A stretch of 64,000 nucleotides of DNA from an uncultured Psychrosphaera sp. (GTDB lineage Bacteria; Pseudomonadota; Gammaproteobacteria; Enterobacterales; Alteromonadaceae), in NCBI RefSeq assembly GCF_947500655.1, contig NZ_CANMSK010000018.1:1-64000 (forward strand). Reading direction: 5' to 3'. The notes below the pieces were generated by a model that saw only the letters and a list, made by a program, of their open reading frames with translations, was not told the DNA's origin and searched no databases. Positions 39,034-46,890 of this stretch are shown here, in pieces (positions within the stretch are counted from its first letter, which is position 1; the number at the start of each line of letters is the position of its first letter). The translations under genes were made by a program, and so were the position numbers.

Positions 39034-39178
39034 TTAAAAACTTGACCACAAAATTCAGCACGATATTCAGCTCAACAACAAGAGCAAGGAAAAAACCAAG
39101 TTCAAATCAAACAGCAAAACATGCGATAATCCCCCTCTTGTGATAAATAATGCAATTTCATTTCAAATGGATCTTTAT

Positions 39179-39805
39179 ATGACCCGCTTCACTTTAGATA
39201 ACGTGTGTAAAAACACCTTAGAGATCAAAAAGAGTCAGTTTATTACTTGGTTAATTCCTATTAGTGCTTCTCAAGGTGATCAACAAAAGCACAAGCAAGA
39301 AGTGAAAGATTATATTCAACAAGCAAAAAATGAATACCCAGACGCACGTCATCATTGTTGGGCTTATATTATGGGGGCAAATCCAAACTCAATGACTGCC
39401 GCTATGTCTGACGACGGAGAGCCGTCCGGCACTGCAGGCAAACCCATGTTAAATGTACTGCAGCATAAACCTGTTGATAATATTTTAGCGATTGTTATTC
39501 GTTATTTTGGCGGTGTTAAATTGGGTGCAGGCGGCTTAGTAAGAGCGTATTCTCAAGCTGTAGAGCAGTGTTTTTCATTGGCTGAATTAGTGCCTGTAAT
39601 TCCCAAGTCCACATTAACAGTTCAAATACCTTTTTCCGATGAACAGTGGCTTAGACATCACCTTGATAAGAACCAAGGTGAAGTATTAAACACAGAATAT
39701 TCAGATTTAGTTACCGTTGAAATAATTTTGCCACAAATTAACTTTATAACTATTAAGGAAGCATTGGATAGCCGAAGTTTTATTTATAAAATCGCCGATG
39801 ATTAA
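39179..39805 (+). CDS. yigZ: IMPACT/YigZ family protein
   Basis: A 208-residue protein. The IMPACT fold (residues 1-120) has KKSQFITWLIPIS, YPDARHHCWAY, MSDDGEPSGTAGKPMLNVLQ and IVIRYFGGVKLGAGGLVRAYSQAVEQ; a ferredoxin-like C-terminal domain follows (about 130-205). YigZ is conserved but of uncertain function, perhaps translation-linked as for eukaryotic IMPACT. I start it at MTRFTLDNV; an upstream in-frame ATG (39167) or GTG (39140) is possible, and no strong ribosome-binding site decides between them. Confidence 0.9.
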   Translation: MTRFTLDNVCKNTLEIKKSQFITWLIPISASQGDQQKHKQEVKDYIQQAKNEYPDARHHCWAYIMGANPNSMTAAMSDDGEPSGTAGKPMLNVLQHKPVDNILAIVIRYFGGVKLGAGGLVRAYSQAVEQCFSLAELVPVIPKSTLTVQIPFSDEQWLRHHLDKNQGEVLNTEYSDLVTVEIILPQINFITIKEALDSRSFIYKIADD

Positions 39806-39884
39806 AATTAAATAATTTTTTTTGAAAAGTGATCTAAGATCATCCGGTCTCGTATAATTAGTATTAAAATTAATTGGTTTATTT

Positions 39885-40904
39885 ATGAAGTATCTTAATT
39901 TATTGCCAGGTGAAGTTGCATTGCAAAATGCTCCGTATTACCAAATGAAAAATAATCAGCAATGTATTCCGCAGCATTATTTAAAATATGATCATAATCT
40001 TGCTAGCGTAGAAAAGCTGGTAATAGATATAGAATATAGCAACCAATACCCTATTTTTGTGTCTGAAGACAATGGTGGCATTTACTTACAAGTTGGCATT
40101 ATTGGTTACGACAATTACCGAGTACAAACTGAACAACCAAAGTCTAAAATTGTATATGGCCGTAAATGGCGAGTAGAGCCACAGCTTCCTACCTCTGAAA
40201 TTATTCAAACCGCATTATTGGCGGTAAAAGTTGCAAGAGAGCATGAAATAAGAGAATTATTTAGAATGTCGGTTGAAGACAAGTCAACCACACCATTTAA
40301 CAATCATCATGACTTACCTTTGTTAAGCCAAAATCACAGCTGTTTAACGGAGCAAAATAAGAGCAACTCGTGGGCCGAGTTACAGCTATGCCTTGACGAA
40401 ATATCTTACGACAAAGCAAACTTCTTTATACACAATATACATAGCCTTCAATCTGGCAGTCACATTATTGAACTTGAAGTATTACCCGCTGAAAATACAA
40501 AATTGCCTGAATTATTAACTGAGCAATATATTGTGTTAACTATTGAACAACATAATAAAAATGAATTACTGTTTGAGTTAATGTCGCAACTTATCCATTT
40601 AAGTAACCGTCATGTAGAAGAAAACTTTAATTACGCAGGCGTTGCTCGTTTTAGCCGTAAACTTCAAGTTGAGCGAATTGCCGAGTTGTCTGTAAATACC
40701 CGTCAACTGCATAAAAACAATGCTTTGAATAACAACAGTGATTTAGATGAATTTACTCAGCAATGGCAAAATGCCAATTACGAAACAGACTTAACTCGTG
40801 TACCAGAAGTTAAATCTGCAGCTTTAGCTGAAAAAATCAAAGCACGCTTAGCTCATTTTCATCCACTTGAAGGTGTTCTTCCTACATTTAACGTGACTCC
40901 ATAA
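39885..40904 (+). CDS. conserved-looking protein of unknown function
   Basis: A 339-residue soluble protein without signal peptide or membrane helix. The N-terminal half (1-150) is beta-rich with short acidic turns (MKYLNLLPGEVALQNAPYYQ; GGIYLQVGIIGYDNYRV). The C-terminal half is helical with a Gln/Asn-rich tail. No catalytic motif or family signature is recognised. It lies between yigZ and an ion-channel gene on the same strand, with 80- and 108-base gaps, so cotranscription is uncertain. Coding potential is clear from its length and composition. Confidence 0.75.
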   Translation: MKYLNLLPGEVALQNAPYYQMKNNQQCIPQHYLKYDHNLASVEKLVIDIEYSNQYPIFVSEDNGGIYLQVGIIGYDNYRVQTEQPKSKIVYGRKWRVEPQLPTSEIIQTALLAVKVAREHEIRELFRMSVEDKSTTPFNNHHDLPLLSQNHSCLTEQNKSNSWAELQLCLDEISYDKANFFIHNIHSLQSGSHIIELEVLPAENTKLPELLTEQYIVLTIEQHNKNELLFELMSQLIHLSNRHVEENFNYAGVARFSRKLQVERIAELSVNTRQLHKNNALNNNSDLDEFTQQWQNANYETDLTRVPEVKSAALAEKIKARLAHFHPLEGVLPTFNVTP

Positions 40905-41012
40905 CACGCTAGGAAATAGGCCACATAAAAGCCTACAAATTCAACTATTTGTTTATACAGAATTTAATGTAAACTAGGCCTTTATTAAATTCTGTTTCAA
41001 ATATAACAACCT

Positions 41013-41831
41013 ATGAAATTATCTAGCGCAACAAACCTCTTTGTTAAAATCCGTAGTAACAAATTATTCGAACTGTTTGTTATCTCAGTAATTATTGCCT
41101 CTGCATTATTAGTTGGTGTGAAAACCTACGACGTTTCATCGACGATGCACACTATCACTAATTATTTAGACATTTTTATTACTGTATTTTTTATCTGTGA
41201 AATCTCTATTAGGTGGTTATCCGAAACTAAAAAGCTCAACTTCTTTAAAGATTTCTGGAATGTGTTCGACACCATTATCGTCATCGTCAGTATTATTCCA
41301 ATTGAAAATAGTGACATGGCACTTATTGCACGTCTGGTTCGTGTATTCAGAGTATTAAGGATGATCTCCTTTATTCCAGAGCTGCGTATTTTATTAACCT
41401 CGTTAATTAAAGCCATGCCGCAACTTGGCTATGTCATGTTGTTAATGTTTATTATCTTTTATATGTATGCCGCCGTGGGCAGCACCTTATTTGAAGACAT
41501 TAATCCGGATTTATGGGGCGATATCACTATTTCCTTATTAACACTTTTCAGAGTCATGACTTTTGAAGATTGGACCGACGTTATGTATGAAACTATGGTT
41601 GTGTATCCAATGAGTTGGATATTTTACTTAACCTTTATCTTCTTCACCGCCTTCGCATTTTTAAATATGGTTATTGGTATTGTGGTGAATGTAATGGAAG
41701 AAGAACACGCCAACGCCCGTGAAGAACATCAAAAAGAATTACAAGATGAAGTTGTTGCCGAACAAGACGAAAAGCTCAATAACATCTTGAATGAAATAAA
41801 AAAACTACAACAGCAAATCGCTGATAAATAA
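41013..41831 (+). CDS. BacNav-type voltage-gated ion channel
   Basis: A 272-residue six-helix subunit. S1-S3 lie at about 20-95. The voltage sensor S4 has Arg107, 110, 113 and 116 (ARLVRVFRVLRMISF). S5 is at about 137-157 and S6 at about 201-227, followed by an acidic C-terminal coiled coil (230-271), the tetramer handle of bacterial sodium channels. The selectivity filter TFEDWTD (183-189) replaces the TLESWS(M) of NavAb or NaChBac and adds two acidic side chains, resembling the calcium-selective CavAb design. It forms an inner-membrane tetramer, and its ion choice is open. Confidence 0.9.
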   Translation: MKLSSATNLFVKIRSNKLFELFVISVIIASALLVGVKTYDVSSTMHTITNYLDIFITVFFICEISIRWLSETKKLNFFKDFWNVFDTIIVIVSIIPIENSDMALIARLVRVFRVLRMISFIPELRILLTSLIKAMPQLGYVMLLMFIIFYMYAAVGSTLFEDINPDLWGDITISLLTLFRVMTFEDWTDVMYETMVVYPMSWIFYLTFIFFTAFAFLNMVIGIVVNVMEEEHANAREEHQKELQDEVVAEQDEKLNNILNEIKKLQQQIADK

Positions 41832-42059
41832 ATTCAAACAAACGGACTCCTAATACACTCTTATGTGATTGACAACATAAGAGTGTAACTCCAATCTCTG
41901 CACTCCTCAGTTATTATCAACAGCCAGCACTATAGATCCGCCTTAGTTTTACTAAATTCTCACTTACGAAAACTTGTTTATTATTTTCCACAAATCTTTA
42001 CATATGATTTTTTGCATATACAATATATTGCATATTAATGACATTAAGTATATTGCGCT

Positions 42060-42914
42060 ATGGTAGAAACAATAAAAAAACGAACGGTTCTGTTTTTATG
42101 CACGGGTAATTCTGCACGCTCACAAATGGCTGAAGCTTTATTAAAACACAAAGCCGGAGATCTGTTTGATGTTTATAGTGCCGGTACTCAACCTGACACC
42201 ATTGACACTCGTACTATTGAAGCACTAAGAAAGTTTGGTTTAGACGCCGACTATTTAGTTTCTAAGCATATCAACACCTTTGCAGGACGAGCTTTTGATT
42301 ACGTCATAACCTTATGCGACAAAGCCAATAATGAATGCAGAAGTTACCCTAATGCAGGTAAGCAACTAGCATGGGACTTCCCAGATCCTAAAACTCGTTC
42401 AGGTAACCATCCATTTTCCACAACATTAAGCGAGATTAATAATCGCATTTCGATGTTTCTACAGGTTGAGGTTAGTATTGAAGAGAGCAGTGCTAATGAT
42501 CAGAGCGGCGCAGAAATTAAAGCTAAAAACAGCTCACTCAAGAACTCAACTGAACAACTTACTGACTTTGACCCTATCGGTTTTTATAAAACGCTAACCG
42601 ATGATATTCGGTTAAAAACCTTGATGTTAACGCATTATCACGGTGAACTTTGTGTTTGCGAATTGATGGAAGCGATGGACGTAAACAGTCAACCTAAGAT
42701 ATCTCGCAATCTTGCTCTATTAAAAAAGGCCCAAGTTCTCACCGACAGAAAACACGGTCAGTGGGTGTTTTATCGTATCAATCCAGAATTACCATTATGG
42801 GCTAAGTCTGTCATTGCACAGACCACAGAAAATAATATTCCACTGATAGAAACAAAACTTCAACGCTTAGCTGACATGCAAAATAGACCTGACCGAGCAA
42901 GTTTCTGTAAGTAG
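42060..42914 (+). CDS. arsenate reductase (ArsC)-ArsR repressor fusion
   Basis: A 284-residue fusion. The N-terminal LMW-phosphatase domain (1-140) has CTGNSARS with Cys14, DFPDP (106-110) and the extra Cys86 and Cys93 in LCDKANNEC, so it matches thioredoxin-coupled ArsC with a three-cysteine relay. A linker (140-168) leads to an ArsR-type winged helix (about 170-255) with the As(III)-binding ELCVCEL (Cys198, Cys200). The protein should reduce arsenate to arsenite and de-repress the operon on sensing it. It heads the ars operon. The upstream AT-rich promoter has two TTGCATAT repeats (42012 and 42029) that may be the operator. Confidence 0.92.
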   Translation: MVETIKKRTVLFLCTGNSARSQMAEALLKHKAGDLFDVYSAGTQPDTIDTRTIEALRKFGLDADYLVSKHINTFAGRAFDYVITLCDKANNECRSYPNAGKQLAWDFPDPKTRSGNHPFSTTLSEINNRISMFLQVEVSIEESSANDQSGAEIKAKNSSLKNSTEQLTDFDPIGFYKTLTDDIRLKTLMLTHYHGELCVCELMEAMDVNSQPKISRNLALLKKAQVLTDRKHGQWVFYRINPELPLWAKSVIAQTTENNIPLIETKLQRLADMQNRPDRASFCK

Positions 42915-42990
42915 TTATATTGAAGTAGCTATGTATAAGCAGCGATGCTACTTCAAAGTTTAATTTGCTTAACAACAAAAAGAGAATTTT

Positions 42991-43482
42991 ATGCAAACAC
43001 ACCCTTATGATGTTTTAACACTAGAAAACGGTGCAAAACTTATTTTCACTCCCTGCCCTGGTACAAAAGCTCAAGGGTTAGAAGAGTCGTTAGCCACGCT
43101 TAAACAAGCTGGCGTCAACATGTTACTGACCTTAATGTTTGATGAAGAAATGAAAAAAAACGACGTTCTTTCTTTACCAACAGAATGCGAAAAGCAAGGT
43201 ATAACTTGGCTGCAATTACCGATTTTAGATGATGCTGCACCAAGCCAAGAATTTGAGTCTCAGTGGAATAAACACAAAACGAATATTCTTAAGGTCATTA
43301 ATAAACAAGGGACGATTGCCGTTCACTGCAAAGGTGGCTCTGGCAGAACCGGATTAGTCATTGGCCTTATTCTTTTGGCGTTTGGTTACTCTGGTGAAAA
43401 GGTAATTGAAGAGGTGCAGAACATACGACCTAAAGCTTTACTTAATCCAGCACAATTAAATTACTTTAACTCTTATTTATAA
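42991..43482 (+). CDS. CX5R dual-specificity-type phosphatase in ars operon
   Basis: A 163-residue protein of the Cys-based phosphatase fold. The P-loop is HCKGGSGRTG (Cys113, Arg119), preceded by LPILDDAAP with Asp80/81 as general acid. It has no signal peptide and is most like CDKN3-family phosphatases. It sits between arsC-arsR (76-base gap) and the GAPDH gene (24 bases). It might dephosphorylate a metabolite made with arsenate or act as a second arsenate reductase like Acr2/Cdc25-type enzymes; both are guesses. Confidence 0.85.
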   Translation: MQTHPYDVLTLENGAKLIFTPCPGTKAQGLEESLATLKQAGVNMLLTLMFDEEMKKNDVLSLPTECEKQGITWLQLPILDDAAPSQEFESQWNKHKTNILKVINKQGTIAVHCKGGSGRTGLVIGLILLAFGYSGEKVIEEVQNIRPKALLNPAQLNYFNSYL

Positions 43483-43506
43483 CCGAATATTCGATAGGAC
43501 AAACTA

Positions 43507-44514
43507 ATGACAATTAAAATAGGTATTAACGGTTTTGGCCGTATGGGTCGTTTATCAATGCGCGCTGCGTATGATTGGGATGATATTGAAATAGTACAAA
43601 TTAACGATCCCGCAGGCGATGCTGCCACTTTAGCGCACTTAATGATGTTTGATTCTGTACACGGTAAATGGCATCACGAAGTGGATGCTGAGCACAACAG
43701 TCTTATAATAAATAGTCATGCTATTGCTTGTACTCAAAACACAGCAACTCAAGATACTGATTGGTCGCAATGTGACGTGGTGATTGAAGCCTCAGGTAAA
43801 ATTAAAACCAAAGCTTTACTACAAGGCTATTTAGATCAAGGCGTTAAACGTGTTGTGGTTACCGCACCAGTAAAAGAAGATGGCGTATTAAATATCGTCA
43901 TGGGTGTTAATGACAATTTATACAATAAAGCTGAACACCCAATTGTTACAGCTGCATCTTGTACTACAAACTGCCTAGCGCCTGTGGTTAAAGTTATTCA
44001 TGAAAACCTTGGTATTAAACACGGTTCAATGACAACTATTCATGACATTACTAATACGCAAACGATTATTGATGCACCACACAAAGACTTACGCCGCGCA
44101 CGCTCTTGTGGCACAAGCTTAATCCCAACTACCACAGGTTCAGCCACTGCCATTACTCATATATTCCCTGAGTTAAAAGGCAAATTAAATGGCCATGCTA
44201 TTCGTGTTCCATTAACCAATGCGTCAATCACCGATTGTGTGTTTGAGCTGGAAAAAGCCACCACAGTAGAACAAGTAAACGCCTTGTTAAAAACCGCGTC
44301 TGAAGGTGAGTTAAAGGATATTTTAGGTTATGAAGAACGCCCGCTAGTTTCTATTGATTATAAAACCGATCCTCGCTCAGGCATTATTGATGCGTTATCA
44401 ACTATGGTGATAAATGACACTCAATTGAAATTATACGTTTGGTATGACAACGAATGGGGTTATGCAAATCGTACCGCAGAATTGGCAAGAATGGTTGGTT
44501 CTTTAGATAAATAG
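43507..44514 (+). CDS. gapdh: ArsJ-associated glyceraldehyde-3-phosphate dehydrogenase
   Basis: A 335-residue GAPDH with Rossmann loop [10 protein letters not shown] and catalytic Cys152 in [10 protein letters not shown]. In ArsJ-type operons this enzyme joins arsenate to glyceraldehyde 3-phosphate to form 1-arseno-3-phosphoglycerate, which the neighbouring ArsJ expels. [15 protein letters not shown] replaces the usual Y-D-S-x-H-G-x-F stretch and marks it as a specialised paralogue. It lies 32 bases upstream of arsJ. Confidence 0.93.
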   Translation: MTIKIGINGFGRMGRLSMRAAYDWDDIEIVQINDPAGDAATLAHLMMFDSVHGKWHHEVDAEHNSLIINSHAIACTQNTATQDTDWSQCDVVIEASGKIKTKALLQGYLDQGVKRVVVTAPVKEDGVLNIVMGVNDNLYNKAEHPIVTAASCTTNCLAPVVKVIHENLGIKHGSMTTIHDITNTQTIIDAPHKDLRRARSCGTSLIPTTTGSATAITHIFPELKGKLNGHAIRVPLTNASITDCVFELEKATTVEQVNALLKTASEGELKDILGYEERPLVSIDYKTDPRSGIIDALSTMVINDTQLKLYVWYDNEWGYANRTAELARMVGSLDK

Positions 44515-44546
44515 AGTTTTAGACAGATAAATAAAGAGTAACGACA

Positions 44547-45785
44547 ATGAGCCTAAATTTCTTAACCAGTTTGCCTACGCAAATTAAACAATACTTAATT
44601 ATCACAGGTAATTACTGGGCATTTACCTTAACCGACGGCGCACTGCGCATGTTGGTGGTGTTGTATTTCCATCAGTTGGGATACGACCCGCTCAGTATTG
44701 CCATGCTATTTTTGTTTTACGAAATATTTGGCGTAATTACCAACTTAGTTGGCGGCTGGTTAGGCGCTAAGTTAGGCCTCAACAAAACCATGAACATAGG
44801 GTTGGGATTGCAAATTATAGCTCTAGCTATGTTAACCGTTGATGCGACTTGGCTCACTGTTATTTATGTTATGGCCGCTCAAGCATTGTCGGGTATTGCC
44901 AAAGACCTAAATAAAATGAGTGCAAAAAGCTCAATCAAGTTATTAGTACCAGAAGACACACAAGGTAAATTATACAAATGGGTGGCTATTTTAACGGGCT
45001 CTAAAAATGCCCTTAAAGGCGTTGGTTTTTTCCTTGGTGGCTTGTTACTAACCTTGTTTGAATTCCGTGGTGCCGTGCTCATTATGATGAGCATGTTAAT
45101 ACTGGTTTGGTTGTTTAGTTTATTTACCCTTAAACAAGACTTAGGCAAAGCCAGCTACAAACCTAAATTTAAAGACATCTTATCAAAAAGCAAACCCATC
45201 AATATATTATCCGCAGCTCGTTTGTTTTTATTTGGCGCAAGAGACGTTTGGTTTGTGGTCGCCCTTCCAGTTTATTTAGCGGTTACCTTTAATTGGGATC
45301 ACTGGTGGGTTGGCGGATTTATGGCATGCTGGGTAATTGGTTACGGCATAGTGCAATCTATTGCGCCTTCTATTACTAATAGAGGTGCTACTAGATCTGA
45401 AGATAGCAAAGCAAATACACCTGCAAAATTAGCATTCTTTTGGGCAAGTTTATTAGCTATATTACCGGCATTAATCGCACTGGCATTGCACTTTGAGTTT
45501 TATATTCAAACCTCATTAATAGTCGGCCTATTAATATTCGGCGCAGTGTTTGCGATTAACTCGTCATTACATAGTTATTTAATTGTCAGCTTTGCCGACA
45601 AAGACGGCGTATCGTTAGACGTAGGCTTTTACTACATGGCAAACGCCATGGGCAGATTAATTGGTACGGTATTGTCTGGCTGGGTTTATCAAAATTACGG
45701 CTTGGAAGCTTGTTTATGGATATCTTGTGGCTTTGTAATATTAGCGGCTTTATTGTCGTTGGGGTTGGAGAAAAAGCGGTTTTAA
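44547..45785 (+). CDS. arsJ: organoarsenical efflux MFS transporter ArsJ
   Basis: A 412-residue major-facilitator protein with about 12 membrane helices. The start region NYWAFTLTDGALRMLVVLYFHQLGYDPLSIAMLFLFYE and the GGWLGAKLGL loop are typical of ArsJ. It expels 1-arseno-3-phosphoglycerate, which decays outside to arsenate. Together with GAPDH it gives arsenate resistance without reduction, complementing the ArsC part of the first gene; no arsenite pump (ArsB/Acr3) is visible. It ends the operon. Confidence 0.94.
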   Translation: MSLNFLTSLPTQIKQYLIITGNYWAFTLTDGALRMLVVLYFHQLGYDPLSIAMLFLFYEIFGVITNLVGGWLGAKLGLNKTMNIGLGLQIIALAMLTVDATWLTVIYVMAAQALSGIAKDLNKMSAKSSIKLLVPEDTQGKLYKWVAILTGSKNALKGVGFFLGGLLLTLFEFRGAVLIMMSMLILVWLFSLFTLKQDLGKASYKPKFKDILSKSKPINILSAARLFLFGARDVWFVVALPVYLAVTFNWDHWWVGGFMACWVIGYGIVQSIAPSITNRGATRSEDSKANTPAKLAFFWASLLAILPALIALALHFEFYIQTSLIVGLLIFGAVFAINSSLHSYLIVSFADKDGVSLDVGFYYMANAMGRLIGTVLSGWVYQNYGLEACLWISCGFVILAALLSLGLEKKRF

Positions 45786-45842
45786 GCTGGAAGGTTTTAA
45801 GGCTGGAAAGCTAGAAGGTAAAAAGGCGGTGTAACGATGTTA

Positions 45843-45932
45843 GAGTTGCGAGTTACGAGTTACGAGTTACGAGTTACGAGTTACGAGTTACGAGTTACGA
45901 GTTACGAGTTACGAGTTACGAGTTACGAGTTT
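45843..45932. repeat. tandem 7-bp repeat array (GAGTTAC)n
   Basis: Eleven perfect copies of GAGTTAC (45850-45926) preceded by one GAGTTGC and closed by a partial GAGTTT. The 7-base period would frameshift, but no reading frame crosses it. It is typical of a copy-number-variable tract produced by slippage. Confidence 0.95.
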
Positions 45933-45963
45933 GAAATTCACATCATTTAGCAGGAATTACAAG

Positions 45964-45993
45964 CTTTTGCTTTTGCTTTTGCTTTTGCTTTTT
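45964..45993. repeat. short TTTTGC hexamer repeat
   Basis: About five copies of TTTTGC in a row, 32 bases after the 7-mer array; a second microsatellite in the same gap. Confidence 0.8.
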
Positions 45994-46041
45994 CTCCCGC
46001 TTCAAAGCATCTGTAGCAAATATAACTTTTCTCAAATCGAG

Positions 46042-46110
46042 CGGGCATGGATGCCCGATTGAGGAAAATGTTCAGGGACGAATGTTTTTCCGTATTTGAC
46101 GAGTAAAGTT
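46042..46110. repeat. hairpin with CATGGATG core, probable dispersed repeat
   Basis: CGGGCA-TGGA-TGCCCG palindrome (46042-46057) followed by a GTTCAGGGACGAATG segment. A related block, AGCA-TGGA-TGCT then CATGGACGAAAG, occurs at 52983-53019. Both are intergenic and look like members of one dispersed repeat family. Confidence 0.5.
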
Positions 46111-46170
46111 ATTATTTAATACAAATTTTAATCTAGAAAATAGAAATTTAAGTATAAACTGAGGAAAAAT

Positions 46171-46192
46171 AAAAGGGCCACTCAGGCCCCTT
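46171..46192 (-). terminator. terminator of yaiL
   Basis: GGGCC/GGCCC stem read on the minus strand and followed by TTTTATTTTT, 13 bases past the stop codon. Confidence 0.8.
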
Positions 46193-46204
46193 CTGAGAAA
46201 AACC

Positions 46205-46723
46205 CTACCACATTAAGTCGTCTGGAATGACGTAATCTGCGTATGGGTCGTCTTCTTCAACTTCTTGGATTTCATTTTGAGAGACTAAAACTGAGTCATC
46301 TCTTAATGCTATTTTCCCTGAAACCACACTTGGAATGACGGCGTAGTCGTCAGCACCAGTTTCACCAAAGCGCACAATACTTAATAAGCCGTTGGCTAAT
46401 TGGCGTTGGATTTTGTCTGACACGGTTAGCTTTTTAACGGCAGTTCCGTCGGTAAAGTTATATGCAACATTGCCGTGAGAAATGTCCAGCATGTTCATTT
46501 CTATTAACTGTTTGATTTGCGCTTGCACCGCTTTAGCTGATGCTTGCTGTTTTATTTGCTCATTTAGCTCTTTGTCTTTAGCTAATTGTGCTGCACGTTT
46601 TTCTTCTGTTGCCGCTTGAACTTCACGTTTCATATCACGTGTTTTTTTGCTGGCTTTTTTTGCACGTTTTGCTTTTTTTTCGTTTGTAAGACCAGCTTGT
46701 AACAACTGCTCTTGTAATGACAT
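46205..46723 (-). CDS. yaiL: DUF2058 protein YaiL
   Basis: A 172-residue YaiL/DUF2058 protein. It begins MSLQEQLLQAGL, then a very Lys/Arg-rich helical segment (residues 13-75) suited to nucleic-acid binding, a compact domain with NVAYNFTDGTAVKKLTV (about 105-121), and an acidic end DDPYADYVIPDDLMW. The family is annotated nucleoprotein/polynucleotide-associated; the function is not established. I use this Met and not the one seven codons upstream, because homologues start MSLQEQLL. Confidence 0.88.
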   Translation of the reverse strand: MSLQEQLLQAGLTNEKKAKRAKKASKKTRDMKREVQAATEEKRAAQLAKDKELNEQIKQQASAKAVQAQIKQLIEMNMLDISHGNVAYNFTDGTAVKKLTVSDKIQRQLANGLLSIVRFGETGADDYAVIPSVVSGKIALRDDSVLVSQNEIQEVEEDDPYADYVIPDDLMW

Positions 46724-46890
46724 TTGTGCCATTTGAATATCCAATAAGTCTGCTTAATGGCGATATTATCGGCCACTGATAAATTATTTCAACCACTGAT
46801 TTCAGTAACTGGATAAACAGCTCAGTAACAACTTTATAAACACTCACAAAATAAATACTACTTGGTGGCATTTTTAGTACAATGACCTGA

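Noticed and set aside
45843-45932. CRISPR-like array
   Set aside because: The 7-mers are contiguous with no spacers; it is a simple tandem repeat.
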